Shown: positions 53,751-64,000, counted from the first letter of the stretch. The stretch: DNA of 64,000 bases from Macrothele yani (GCA_039090855.1 CM076990.1:202869232-202933231); one strand, 5' to 3'. Notes: generated by a model not told the origin, from the sequence alone. A program made the numbers and translations.

Positions 53751-54897
53751 TGTGAATAGATAATTTAGAGAGCGGCAAGGATTCAGTCTGGCCTTTCATT
53801 TTGTGTGCAAGTGGTTTATGATTTTCTGTTAAAAAAATCTTTATTTATTATTAATAAATTAATGATATAGCACCTTTTTTTTTTCTGTTATTCAGTTTTT
53901 CTTATCTGGTAGGGAGGTGGAGGTAAAACATGGATTTCTTTTCAGCCTTGCAGGTAGTAGTCGGTGAGCCTGTGACAGGAAAAACCACAAAATTGTATAT
54001 GCTTCGCTGTTGCACTCTTCACACATGAAATTAGTGGGAAGTCTCCCTCTGTCTTACATTATAAGTGTCAAGCACAGGCTAAACGTCTTCACCTCTGGCT
54101 GCCCAGGGTCGATAATAAACACCCCGCTATGAAACACTTATGGTCTTTCACCTCCCCCCATAAATAGGTTTGTTTACCTATTAGGAGGAAGAGTTGAACA
54201 AGTTGAAGACATACCTGTTGAACTTAGGCCTATGTGGGCAGAGTGGAGTACACGCATTATGGTAGAAATTTTATTTTTGGGAAGATACTGCATTTTATGT
54301 AATTTGGTAACATGGAGCTGAAGAATAGACATCTCTGAGATAAGTAGAATTTATGAATGATAAAATTATATATTATAAGTTGAAGACCTCCTCCCCCAAA
54401 ACGAACAAACCCCAGCTTCTCTTCAGTTTTGCATTGATCTCCAGAATGACCCAAATCATGACAAAAAGCAGAATTTCACGAATCCACAGAAAAATCTCAT
54501 GTATGAGTAAGAAGTAACCAAGAAATTGAAAAACATGGATTTTATGGAAAATTAAATGTGAACAATTAATACTGAGTTGCTTAGTCTGCCGTGAAATAAT
54601 TTTACGGGGCATTTAAAGGCGCAGATTCCACCATGGACAGGTTAACACCGATCTGGAAATTTTAATTTTGTTTAATAAAAGGGAAAAGGATGAAAACGAT
54701 TGTTCTCTATTGATTAGTTTTGAAGAAATATGTATTAGAAATAAAGAAACATGCATTTTTCATTATAAAGAAATCTAGTTTTGAAGAAATATGTATTAGA
54801 AATAAGAAAACGTGCATTTGATTATAAAGAAATCTTAAAAAATACAAAGTCACTCCTTTTCACTATTACTGAAGATATTAAAAATGAGGAAAATGAT

Positions 54898-54941
<44 letters not shown>

Positions 54942-56162
54942 CTTGAAAAATATCTGGCAGAGAGGAAAAAAAAAAGGAAAGTCTGAAAAATTTAATATGT
55001 GGAAACAGAAGACCACATGGTATTCTCGTCACTGCTACAGGAGTAATTTTCAGTGTGATTACAAACATTTGTGAGATTCACCGACTTTTTTCCTTTTTTT
55101 TTTTTTAATTGCTCCCTGCCTTATCCTCATTTTTCAACCTTTTGCTTAAAATGTTTTATTGCCAGAAAGAAAGCAGTACTACTCCACGACCTTTCACCAA
55201 AATACGAAAAATCAAGGACTTTCCAAGGCTTGGAAAAAAAGGGAAATTAAGTTTCAGAATTTTACCAATATTCCAGGGGCCATGCGAACTCTGTCACATG
55301 ACCAAATGCTTATAACAATTATAACATCCAAAAAGCAAAATAAGCAAACAACAACAACAGCAAAAAAGAAACACCAAAGAAATGTCACGGTATTGAAAAC
55401 ACCCAAGAAACATTCCCGAAAATGTTTAACAAGTGTTAGAATCTTGAAAATTTGAAAATAAACTTTACACAGATGTTTAATAACACTATCTCACTGAGAT
55501 TTTCAATTTCTGTAACATACTTGTTGTTTTCTGTAGTCTGTAGTGGTCTGACAATTTCCATAGTAACTACATAAAATCCGTAGTACTTGGTGTCTCTTAA
55601 TCTCTCTTCCCACCGCATGGTCTTGGTGTCAAACGGAATAGTGTGCACGGAGAATTTACTGTGCCGAAGTCCTGATGATGCCGGCTGGGTACGGCGGTTC
55701 TGGTGCACAATGAAGCAAAATCTGCCATTTTTAGCAAGATAGCACAAGATTTTTGTTTTGGCGCACATTGGCACAGAATTTCCATCCCTGTGCAAGGTAC
55801 TGCACAAGCACCATGGATGTGACATCATAAACCAGTACAACTTTTCAAGCCACTGACTATCTTGCTATCATTGCAGGATTTGCGACCTTGGCTCGTGAAG
55901 TGCCATGGATTAATAAAAAAGCATTTGTCTCCATTTGTTACCGATTCCTACAAGCCAGTGTTGACAGGAGAAAAATGATGGCTGAGATCATTAACAAGGG
56001 GAAAAAAATACCATGCATAATAAATAAATAAAAGAAAAAAAATTAAGAAAACCATAAAATTAGATTTTTTGTCGAAATATGGGATTTCCAGAAAATATTT
56101 TCAAAATCGGACGGAATCTGGGTAGATCGCAACACTTGGTAGCTCTGTTGAGCCATTTGTAA
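53751..56162. other. Unassigned DNA with simple repeats
   Basis: Includes a direct repeat of ~60 bp (GTTTTGAAGAAATATGTATT at 54717 and 54779), an (AG)n run at 54903-54938, and near 56133-56153 text GCAACACTTGGTAGCTCTG whose complement resembles the element end CAGAGATGCCAACATTTACG at 58427. A lysine-rich frame across the (AG)n run is not convincing as a gene. Confidence 0.4.
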
Positions 56163-56164
56163 TA

Positions 56165-57559
56165 CAGAGTGCCCATAAAGTCTTTCCTACATTACAAATA
56201 TTAATATAAAAATGTATTACAGGTACAAAAAAGGGATTGCACAACAATGAGGGTGCACAAGTGAAGTTTTTTTTCCAGTGTCAGTACATTCCACATGGGC
56301 ACCATTTGTGGCCCGAAGGTCATCTAAGCAATATTCAATTTCACGCTATGTTTTGTTTAAGATCTCAGCAGAGACAGAACCAATGACGTCTGTTATTCTG
56401 CTCTTCAACTTCTTGACGTCCTTAACACTGCTCGAGTAAACTCGGTCTTTCACATAACCCCACCGTAAAAAGTCTCGAGCGATCGATGTGGCCATGTCAC
56501 GGGATCGTCGTGGCCAATGCATCTGTCCGAAAATGTGGCATTCAGAAACTCGCGAAGCATTATGAACCGATGTGGTGGAGCATTGTCTTGTTGGAAAATA
56601 ACTGAAGGTTGGAGTGCATAAAACTGAGGTGATACAGAAAGTTCTAGCATGTCCAGGTACACATTACATGTTATCGTGGGCTCTGTAAAAAAAAAGTTTG
56701 ATGATTCTGTCGTGCCTGATTGGGCCGCACCATACATTCACTTTCGGGCTAGTCCTCTGTTGTTCGATGCCATAATGGCCATTTTCTGATCCCCAAATTT
56801 GCACATAGTGCCTATTTACTTTACCGGAGATGTGGAATGTGGCTTCATCTGAGAAACAGACATGGTGCAGATAATCACTATCGTGAGCTGTGCGCTGCAA
56901 CATCTCAGTCGCAAATGCAGCATAGCAAGGCTGGTCATCAGGCTGGAGAGCTTGAATGATCTGTACCTTATAAGCATAGAGATGAAGATGTTTGTGTAAA
57001 ATTTTGTGAACCGTGATATGGGGAATCCCAGTTTCCAGTGAATCACGGCGAATGCATTTCCTGGGGCTTCGCAGAAATGTCTCCAGAACAACTGACTCTT
57101 GTGAAACCGGTGGTCAGCCCACCCGGGTCAGATCGCCAACACTACTCATCGTTTTAAACTTTTCATACCAAGCTTTTATGCTTTTTTGGTCTGGTGGTGA
57201 TTTTCTGAAATGACGCTGGACAGGAACCACCGATTTAGTCTTATTTATGCTTTTTGGTCTGTACTCTCAGCTTTTATGCTTTTTTGGTCTGTACTCTTTT
57301 CTGAAACGACACTGGACAGTAACCACCGATTTAGTCTCGTGGAGCCACAACATGCACACCGCTTTTTCTTGCATGGAAGCCATTATCAATGAAATGCTCC
57401 TCTTATTCAGCAGTAGCGCTCACCTAAAGAACAGAAAAAACAAAACAAGAAAACTTTATGGGTGTTGCTATATTATAATGCCAACCATTTCATTTTAACT
57501 TACGTGGATTTTTTATATTAATTTTTGTGATGTGGGAAAGACTTTATGGACATCCTGTG
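56165..57559 (-). mobile_element. Tc1/mariner-superfamily element (GKVNRH lineage)
   Basis: Ends CAGAGTGCCCATAAAGTCTT (left) and CACAGGATGTCCATAAAGTC (right, complement), TA at 56163-56164 and 57560-57561. Inside near 57170-57330 a segment containing GCTTTTATGCTTTTTTGGTC and ACCACCGATTTAGTCT is duplicated. Confidence 0.85.
56450..57130 (-). pseudogene. Transposase of the GKVNRH lineage, broken
   Basis: Minus-strand text: LRRCCSAQLT, DSDYLHHVCFSDEATFHISG (first catalytic D), KVNRHYVQIWGSENGHYGIE, SPKVNVWCG, then in another frame FTEPTITCNVYLDMLE, ALQPSVIFQQDNAPPHRF (second D), FLNATFSDRCIGHDDPVTWP and HRSLETFYGGVM, which corresponds to RSPDLTPLDFFLWG. At least two frame changes. The family catalyses cut-and-paste transposition at TA. 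Confidence 0.88.
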
Positions 57560-57866
57560 TATTGTAGTGGTAATATACAGTGATGGAAAGTTTCATTATC
57601 TTGCGCCAAACTGCTACAAATTACGAAAAAATGAATATTTGCGCTGAACTGCACAGAAATAGCAATCCACAGCAAAAATTGCCGAGCAAAAAAACATTTT
57701 CACGGCAAAAAGTGCCGTTTTAAACGTCGAATCGAATGATGCATTTTTAAGGTCTACGCTTAATTTGGTGAAAATGATGCTTAATACCGCCAATCCCAAA
57801 ATTTCGGAATGTTTTTCACCTACCTTCTGATTCGTTGTTTTTTCGGCAAAAGTGACGAAAAACAAC

Positions 57867-58090
57867 GCCGCCCCGGTGGCGCAGTGGTCTAAGCGATGGC
57901 CTCTGATCATTCGTCCGTAAGGGGCCCGGGTTCGAATCCCGGTGAGGCATGGATGTTGTGTTTGTCTTACGGCACTGGCTCTCTCCCTTCCCTGGAACCA
58001 GTGACCCTAAATTAGGGACGGGCGACTGCTTATAGCCCATTGAGTTGCTCACGGTGGTCGTTAAACCTCCAATAAAAAACAAAACAAAAC
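57867..58090 (+). mobile_element. tRNA-derived SINE, copy 13
   Basis: Near-consensus head GCCGCCCCGGTGGCGCAGTG, GGGTTCGAATCCCGG B box, A-rich tail with C interruptions. Flanked by AAACAACG on both sides. Confidence 0.94.
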
Positions 58091-58772
58091 AAACAACGAT
58101 TTTCGCGAAGCAGGAAATTAAATGGAGGAGGAGTTTTGTTATCACTTGGTATGTAGGAGAAACGATGCTGTACGTTATGAAATCCTGATGAAGATTGTTT
58201 ACTGATAGTTTGATGGTCTTTCGGAGTGCTATGCAATTGAGATTGTTTATATGTCGTTCCCTGCTCATTGGGATAGCGCAGTTATATCATTCCGGGCGAG
58301 GTGAGTGATTACGGAAATACAGCGTAAGGTCAGTCATTAGCTATTTCGTCGACGCGGATAATGACTGAAAATGGCTCTCCCATGGCAGGATACAATGGTT
58401 CTGTTTCTAAAGGATTCATAGGTGTTCAGAGATGCCAACATTTACGAATTTTCACTCCATCTTACGGTTTTTCGGAAGTCACCCGAAAAAACTACGGAAA
58501 AGCCCTCGCATGGTCCCTGCACGCAATTTCTATTTTTTTACCGTCTTTTGGTCGAAAAACGCACTTTACGGATAGTCCCTTATTTATGCGCTTTCGATGT
58601 TCTGACTTCCCCGCCAACGGAGGCGCAGTTTGTCACGTGATTCCCCATACAGCCATTTGAGAGTACCGTGTGCAAAAGTCGAGAGGGAACTCAGCTCAGC
58701 GCCTTTTGCCAACTCTTTACATTGATTGCATGTGGCTTTGTGCTTGTGAAAATTTCGCTGCAAACGTTTTAA

Positions 58773-60653
58773 CCCTTTCCACTCGACTGTCGGGGGAAAC
58801 CCGACATTACGAAATTGCCGAATAGCTCACCCGCCACTCCGATGACGCCTTTATAGTTCGCATGTCGGTGGCCGCGGACATTTCTTTTTCATCAAATAGG
58901 TCGGGTGTCACTCGCCACGCCGATGACGCCTCTATAGCTCGCATGTCGGGGCTCGCGAGACGTTTCTTTTTCACCGGATAAAGAAAAAGAAACGTCATCT
59001 GCGTGTCGGGTGTCACCCACCATGCCGATGACGCCTCTATGGCTCGCATGTCGGCGTTTGCGAGGAATTTCATTTTCACCGAATAGGTTGGGTGTTATCT
59101 ATACGCCTCTATAGCTCGGATGCCTGCGCTCGCGAGGGATTTCTTTTTCGGTGAATAGGCCGGGTGTCATCCGTCACGTCAATGACGCATCTATAGCTCA
59201 TATGTCAGGGCTTGCGAGACATTTCTTTTTCGCCGAATATGTCGGGTGTCACCCTCCATGCCAACGATGCCTCTATATCTCGCATGTTGGCGCTCGCGAG
59301 ACATTTTTTTTTTCGCCGAATAGCTTGCGTGTTGGGTGTCATCCGCCGGGCTCATTACGCTTGTATAGCTCGTGGGTCGGGGCTTGCGAGACATTTCTTT
59401 TTCGCCTAATATCGCATGTTGTCGGGTGGCACTCTCCATGTCGATGGCGCCTCTATAGCTCGCATGTCGACGCTGGCGAGACATTTCTGTTTTGCTGAAT
59501 AGGTCGGGTATCGGCCGCCACGCTGTGACGCTCCTATAGTTCGCATGTTGGGGCTCGCGAGAAATTTTTTCTCCGGAAAAAGAAACTTGATCTGCCATCC
59601 CCATGTCGGCGCTCGCGAGGAATTTCATTTTCGCCGAATAGGTCGGGTGTCATCCGCCACATTGTGAGACATTTCTTTTTGCCGAATATCGCACAAATAG
59701 GTCGGGTGTCACTCGCCACGCCGATGACGCCCCTATAGCTCGCATGTCGGGCTCGCGAGACATTTTTTCACCGGATAAAGAAAGAGAAACGTCATCTGCG
59801 TATCGGGTCTCACCCGCCATGCCGAGGATGCCTCTATGGCTCGCATGTCGGCGCTTGCGAAGAATTTCGTTTTCACCGAATAGCTCCGGTGTCACCCGCC
59901 ATGCAGATGACGACTCTATGGCTCGCATGTCGGCGCTTGCGAGGAATTTCGTTTTACCGAATAGCTCGGTTGTTATCTGCCACGCCTATGACGCTTCTAT
60001 AGGTCAGATGTCGGCACTCGCCAGTATTTTTTTTTTCACCGAATAGGTCGGGTATCATTCGCCACGTCTATGATGCCTCTATAGCTCTTATGTCGGGGCT
60101 TGCGAGACATTTCTTTTTCGCCGAATATCTCGCGTGTCGGGTGTCAAACTCCATGCCAATGTTGCCTCTATAGCTCTCATGTTGGCGTTCGCGAGACATT
60201 TCTTTTTCGCCGAAGAGCTTGCTTGTCGGGTGCCATCCTCTGTGCTCATTACGCCTCTATAGCTCGTGGGTCGGGGCTTGCGAGACATTTCTCTTTCGCC
60301 GAATACCTCGCGTGTTGGGTGCCACCCTCCATGCCAATGATGCCTCTATAGCTCGCATGTTGGCGCTCACGAGATATATATTTTTTTTTCCGAATACCTT
60401 GCGTGTCGGGTGTCATCCTCTGTACTCACTACGCTTCTATAGCTCGCACGTAGACGCTCGCGAGACATTTCTTTTTTGTGGAATAGGTCGGGTGTCAGCC
60501 GCCACGCTGATGATGCCTCTATAGCTCGTATGTCGGGGTTGGCGAGCTAAAGCTGAGTTTTCACTGCTAAGTCATGGCCTCTACTGCAGAAAAGAAAAAA
60601 AATAATGCGAGTTCTGTGTGAGTATGGGTGAAAAGTTATTTGAGTGGAAAGGG
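58773..60653. mobile_element. piggyBac-like TTAA-flanked element filled with a tandem repeat
   Basis: The left end CCCTTTCCACTCGACTGTCG and the right end (complement CCCTTTCCACTCAAATAACT) are each bounded by TTAA (58769-58772 and 60654-60657). TTAA duplication with CCC-starting TIRs is the piggyBac signature. No transposase is present. Nearly all of the interior is the ~85-bp repeat array. Inserted in the hAT-like element. Confidence 0.8.
58825..60545 (+). repeat. ~85-bp tandem repeat, about 21 copies
   Basis: Each unit runs: TCGGGTGTCACCCGCCA, (C/T)GCCGATGACGCCTCTATA, GCTCGCATGTCGG(C/G)GCT, CGCGAGACATTTCTTTTTCG, CCGAATAG. Spacing varies from ~72 to ~104 bp, and single units carry extra blocks (ATCTCGCGTG; GGATAAAGAAAAAGAAACGT). 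GC content is higher than the surroundings. Frames across it encode only repeat peptides. Confidence 0.95.
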
Positions 60654-60758
60654 TTAATTTAGATTAAAACGAAACGAAACGTAGCAGTGAAACAGCAATG
60701 ACAACAAAAAGAACGGAGTCAGATAAAACTTATCGTCAAGTGTATCGCGGTATGTATG

Positions 60759-61988
60759 CACTGAAGAGCAATTGAATTAGAGATACCTGTCTAGTAACCT
60801 GTAGCACCACCTTTTGCCCTGATGACGGCGGCGATTCGTCTCGGCATGGACTCGACAAGACACCGGAAGCGTTGGGAAGCCATACGGATCCACAACCCCT
60901 GAACAAGCTCCCACAGTTCACGAAGATTTGACGGAGGGGGGGGGGGGGTCAGAGCCTCGAACGTCTCTCTCGATGGCATCCCAGATGTGCTCGATGGGAT
61001 TGAGGTCAGGTGACCTAGCCGGCCAAGGAAGTGAGGTCACGTCGGGGGAGTGTTCATCCAACCATTCGGATACAATTCGGGAGCAATGGCACGGTGCATT
61101 GTCTTGTTGCAGGATGAGGTCCCCAGTGGGATGTTGAAGACGCACAAACGGGAGCAAATGGTCGTCCAGGATATCCCGGTAATGTTGACCTGTGAGGGAC
61201 GATGTCACACGTACCAGGGGTCCCATTTCAGTCCACGTAAACAGTCCCCAGACGAGAATGCCACCCCCACCAGCTTGAAGAGTACCCTGCTGGCAAGAAG
61301 GATCCATCGCTTCATGTGGTTTGCGCCGTACTCGTATCCTGCCATCCGCATGTACCAACGTGAATCTCGACTTATTAGTCCAGGCAACATTTTTCCACAT
61401 GTCTAAGGTCCAGTGGCGATGTTCCCGCGCCCATGCTAATCTTTGCACCCTGTGATGTGCGGTCAGCAGCGGTACCCTCGTGGGACGATGGCTTCTGTAC
61501 CCCATAGCAAGGAGATGGTTCTAGATGGTGTGGATGCTTACACGTTTTTGTGCACCAGCGTTAAATTGCCGAGTGATTTCTTGCATGGTGGCCCGTCTAT
61601 CCGCTGTTACAATGCGAGCTAGCTGACGATGACCCCGCTCATCCACACGCTGTTGTCCATGGCAGTTGGCCCTTGCAGGGACGGTTTTACCGGATTTGAT
61701 GTACTCACGGTGCACCCGTGACACAGTGGCTCGTGAAAATCCCAGTGCATGCACGACTTCCGAGACGGAGTGACCCATTCGTCGGCCCCCCGACAATTTG
61801 CCCACGATCAAATGCGCTTAGAACCTTTGTCTTGCCAAAATACTGCGTCCGACTCTTACTGATTCCCGTCGCATCCCTCCTTATATTGTTGGATCGCTGC
61901 AGATGTCATGTCGTTTCCGTTTACAGGGTCGCCCACAGCGCCACATTTGCATAACGCCAGCTGTCTCTAATTCAATTGCTCTTCAGTG
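60759..61988 (-). mobile_element. Tc1-like DNA transposon (copy E), nearly intact
   Basis: TIRs CACTGAAGAGCAATTGAATT are near-perfect for ~27 bp. TA follows on the right; on the left the dinucleotide is TG, probably a mutated TA. About 1.23 kb. Confidence 0.92.
60785..61811 (-). pseudogene. Tc1-like transposase (copy E), one stop and one frameshift
   Basis: Helix-turn-helix half 61811-61521: MIVGKLSGGRRMGHSVSEVV, GFSRATVSRVHREYIKSGKT, MQEITRQFNAGAQKRVSIHT. An in-frame TAG lies at about 61519-61521. The catalytic half then continues in the same frame: NHLLAMGYRSHRPTRVPLL, VAWTNKSRFTLVHADGRIRV (first catalytic residue reads N in TNKSRF where the family has TDESRF), GGGGILVWGLFTW, LILQQDNAPCHCSRIVSEWL (second D) and SPDLNPIEHIWDAIERDVR (E). 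In a run of ~13 G near 60940 the frame shifts; past it NLRELWELVQGLW and MPRRIAAVIRAKGGATGY complete the protein. Confidence 0.9.
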
Positions 61989-62059
61989 TAGTAAAGAATG
62001 GCCTTTTTATGAAGCATCTCAAGTTTTCCTGAATCACGTTTTATAAGCCATGTCTGGGA

Positions 62060-62350
62060 TTTTAGCCTGTAGCAAGGCGGCAGGCGGATGATTGTAGGCG
62101 TCGTGCGGAGAGCAAGAAGCACAAAGATCATGTCAAAAGATTAAATGGAGATGTGAGTAAAATTAGTGTAACAAAATAACTTTTTACAGCTTATAAAGAA
62201 TCCTGGAAAAAATATCAAGAGCAGATTAGTGCTGGAAAAATGCAGCAAAACAAGCAAAAAAGAGAAGAAATTAAATGTTCACAAGGTGATTTGAAATGGG
62301 AAGAAGCTGAACATTTGCAGCAGTTGGATTCCCTCACAAAATGTTAAACA
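62060..62350 (+). other. Possible two-exon remnant with coiled-coil coding text
   Basis: GGCGTCGTGCGGAGAGCAAG reads RRRAESKKHKDHVKRLNGD and ends at GAT|GTGAGT, a donor-like site. After 37 bases TTTTTACAG precedes AYKESWKKYQEQISAGKMQQ, NKQKREEIKCSQGDLKWEEA, EHLQQLDSLTKC-stop. The lysine/glutamate-rich helix looks protein-like but matches no family I know. Reading frame across the join is not certain. It lies in the hAT-like element. Confidence 0.25.
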
Positions 62351-62699
62351 ATGCTGAGATGAACATTGAATGTATCATAAAAAAAAAGACATGAGTGCAA
62401 TAGAAAGTGGACAGATACTATTAAAAGAAACAAAACATTGCTAACTATCTTAAAAAATTAGAAAAGAATAGAATTCAGCAATTAAATATTGAAAAAGCAG
62501 CAAAAATAAAAAAAATGTAAAATAAGTGATTAATAATAGAATCCTGCTATGGTTAAAATTTTTTTGATCTATTTGAAAACTAAAATGTTTGCATATGTGT
62601 GTGTGTGTGTTTCAATGTAAGATGTTTTAAATTTGAGAAGGGTGCATCTATTTCCAAAACATTTTCTGCTTAAGAGTTTGTTCTATCTACTAATATTTT

Positions 62700-63020
62700 A
62701 CCTGCTCTAAAAAATGTTTTCTTACACCAAAAATCTATTTTATCTGCTCCAAAAATGCATTTTGTTGCTTCAAAAATGTGTTTTACCTGCTCCAAAAATG
62801 TATTTTACCTGCTCTAAAAATGTATTTTACCTGCTCTAAATATGCATTTTGTTGCTCCAAAAATGTATTTCACCTGCTCCAACAACGCATTTTGCTGCTC
62901 CAAAAATGTATTTTACCTGCTCCAAAAATGTATTTTACCTGCTCCAAAAACGCATTTTGCTGCTCCAAAAATGTATTTTACCTGCTCCAAAAATGCAGTT
63001 TGTTGCTCCAAAAAATGGTT
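62700..63020 (+). repeat. ~22-bp tandem array, about 14 copies
   Basis: Two alternating unit types, TGCTCCAAAAATGTATTTTA-CC and TGCTCCAAAAACGCATTTTG. The array borders the right end of the hAT-like element, so it may have grown from its subterminal sequence. A (GT)n run lies just before it at 62592. Confidence 0.95.
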
Positions 63021-63046
63021 TTGTAACTTTCCATCAGTGTAATATA

Positions 63047-64000
63047 GTGTAGGATTAAGTCACCTGGACAGAATTCTTACACTTAAGTTGCAGTGTCCAC
63101 TAAGAAAAATATGAGATGAGTGCAGGATTCCAGGTGAAAATATGCATAATTTTAAGTTGATATTGTTTACTGTTTATTGTTTTTCTACTACTACTTTCCA
63201 TTTTTTCATGTGTGACTTCTCCTTGTACTTCTACATGTTAAATAGTTTCTTTTACTTTTTTATGCTGGGTCATTTATTTCATGTTAGATGAACCCTCACA
63301 AAAAATTTAATGTCACAGATTTTGGTGAAACCTTAATCTGTGACATTAAATTTTTGCTTATATGTAAAAGTTTGAAGTTGAAAAATTTTTTTGAATAATT
63401 TTTGAGTCATAAATCTTCAAAAATTTAAGAAAAGCTGAAAATAAAAAAACAAAAGAATTGTAGATCATTTTTTTAAGCATTTCTTTTTCTGTTTACAGTC
63501 AATATCTTGCAGCAACAAAATTTTCCTTTTTAACTGGAGTTTTGCCAGGAAACTCCAGTTAAAAAGAAATAAGAAATGGTCGCAAAGTATTTAACTGTTC
63601 CAGAGCATAATCTGCATAGATAAAATCAAGATTATTCCTACCACTGGTACTTGGTTCTTGTTCACCGACAGCTGTACAGGTTACACCAACTTGCTGTTTT
63701 GACAGTCTTTTTTCACAAAAACCTCATAATTCGGGATTTAATGTCATTTTTTGAATTGCATATCCATTCTGTAACAGGTCTTAACATTTTAGTGTTGCTC
63801 TGCTCCTCCTGATGGTAAGGATTGCAATTATAAACAGCCCACTGTTTGCAGTTCATTGATTCAGCCCTTTAAAAAAGATATCATATGTATCCCTGAATTT
63901 GATATGAAAGAAGAGTTTACAAATGTTTTGCATTCACATAATGTGACTTGTACTACCTAAAGAAGCAACAGACTGATACCTCAAGCATAGTTTTGTGTAG
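63047..64000. other. AT-rich DNA with two hairpins; possible exon at the end
   Basis: Hairpins at 63301-63355 (21-bp stem) and 63526-63566 (17-bp stem). From about 63793 an AG-preceded open stretch reads CCSAPPDGKDCNYKQPTVC and continues to a stop near 63957. It could be an exon but no family is recognised. Confidence 0.35.

Larger units (their letters stand above)
57578..63038 (+). mobile_element. hAT-like element carrying three later insertions
   Basis: The left end CAGTGATGGAAAGTTTCATT and the right end (complement ACTGATGGAAAGTTACAAAA) are flanked by a perfect 8-bp direct repeat GTAATATA (57570-57577 and 63039-63046), the hAT duplication length. Inside are a SINE, a TTAA-flanked repeat-filled element and a Tc1-like element; without them ~2.1 kb remain. 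No hAT catalytic domain was recognised. The right subterminal part is a 22-bp tandem array. Confidence 0.6.

Noticed and set aside
54781..55074. Lysine/arginine-rich 97-codon frame
   Set aside because: Much of it is the (AG)n microsatellite read as RE repeats.
59191..59628. Long frames in the 58.8-60.5 kb region
   Set aside because: The ~85-bp array is GC-richer and lacks regular stops; all frames give only repeat peptides on both strands.

Overview
This is a eukaryotic, AT-rich, repeat-dense nuclear window with no bacterial-type gene organisation. It contains one host gene part: the large first coding exon of an NFX1/shuttle craft-like zinc-finger gene at 49362-50782, with a polypyrimidine tract/AG acceptor before it and a GT donor after it. 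Nearly everything else that can be recognised is mobile DNA. The mixture (Tc1/mariner, RTE-type LINEs, a Penelope-like element, a Sola-type transposon, Merlin, THAP and hAT remnants, a tRNA-derived SINE family, piggyBac-like ends) fits an invertebrate metazoan, probably an arthropod. I cannot name the species from the sequence.

Layout. 1-4.7 kb: AT-rich DNA without a supported gene, holding a perfect palindromic insertion (1690-2096) and a fold-back MITE (2553-3273). 4.7-11.4 kb: one minus-strand mariner broken into three pieces by a Tc1-like element (4773-6501, itself carrying a SINE) and by a 3.87-kb element (7044-10916) that carries a SWIM-type zinc-finger exon and four SINEs. 11.5-15.3 kb: a SINE cluster, a 30-bp tandem array and a decayed THAP first exon. 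15.3-19.3 kb: a minus-strand RTE LINE bracketed by two ~400-bp direct repeats. 19.5-28.4 kb: THAP, mariner, Merlin and hAT remnants, two Tc1-like elements with TA duplications and terminal inverted repeats (TIRs), and a 30-bp minisatellite. 29.6-31.6 kb: a Penelope-like element with inverted arms, inserted in a degenerate satellite. 32.8-38.6 kb: a mariner interrupted by a 4.78-kb Sola-type transposon with ~0.7-kb TIRs and an uninterrupted 786-codon transposase. 39.65-46.02 kb: two RTE copies joined head to tail. 46.2-48.7 kb: a mariner and an internally deleted Tc1/mariner relative. 49.4-50.8 kb: the NFX1-like exon. 51.6-57.6 kb: satellite, a truncated Tc1-like element and another Tc1/mariner relative. 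57.6-63.0 kb: a hAT-like element (8-bp duplication GTAATATA) containing a SINE, a TTAA-flanked piggyBac-like element filled with ~21 copies of an ~85-bp repeat, and a nearly intact Tc1-like element.

The elements mainly record insertion order: old mariners were hit by Tc1, Sola and hAT-like elements, and SINEs landed in most of them. The copies that look least decayed are the Sola-type element, RTE copy 2 (one 1-bp deletion) and the Tc1-like element at 60.8-62.0 kb. All family assignments are from motifs, TIRs and target-site duplications read by eye; no database search was run.
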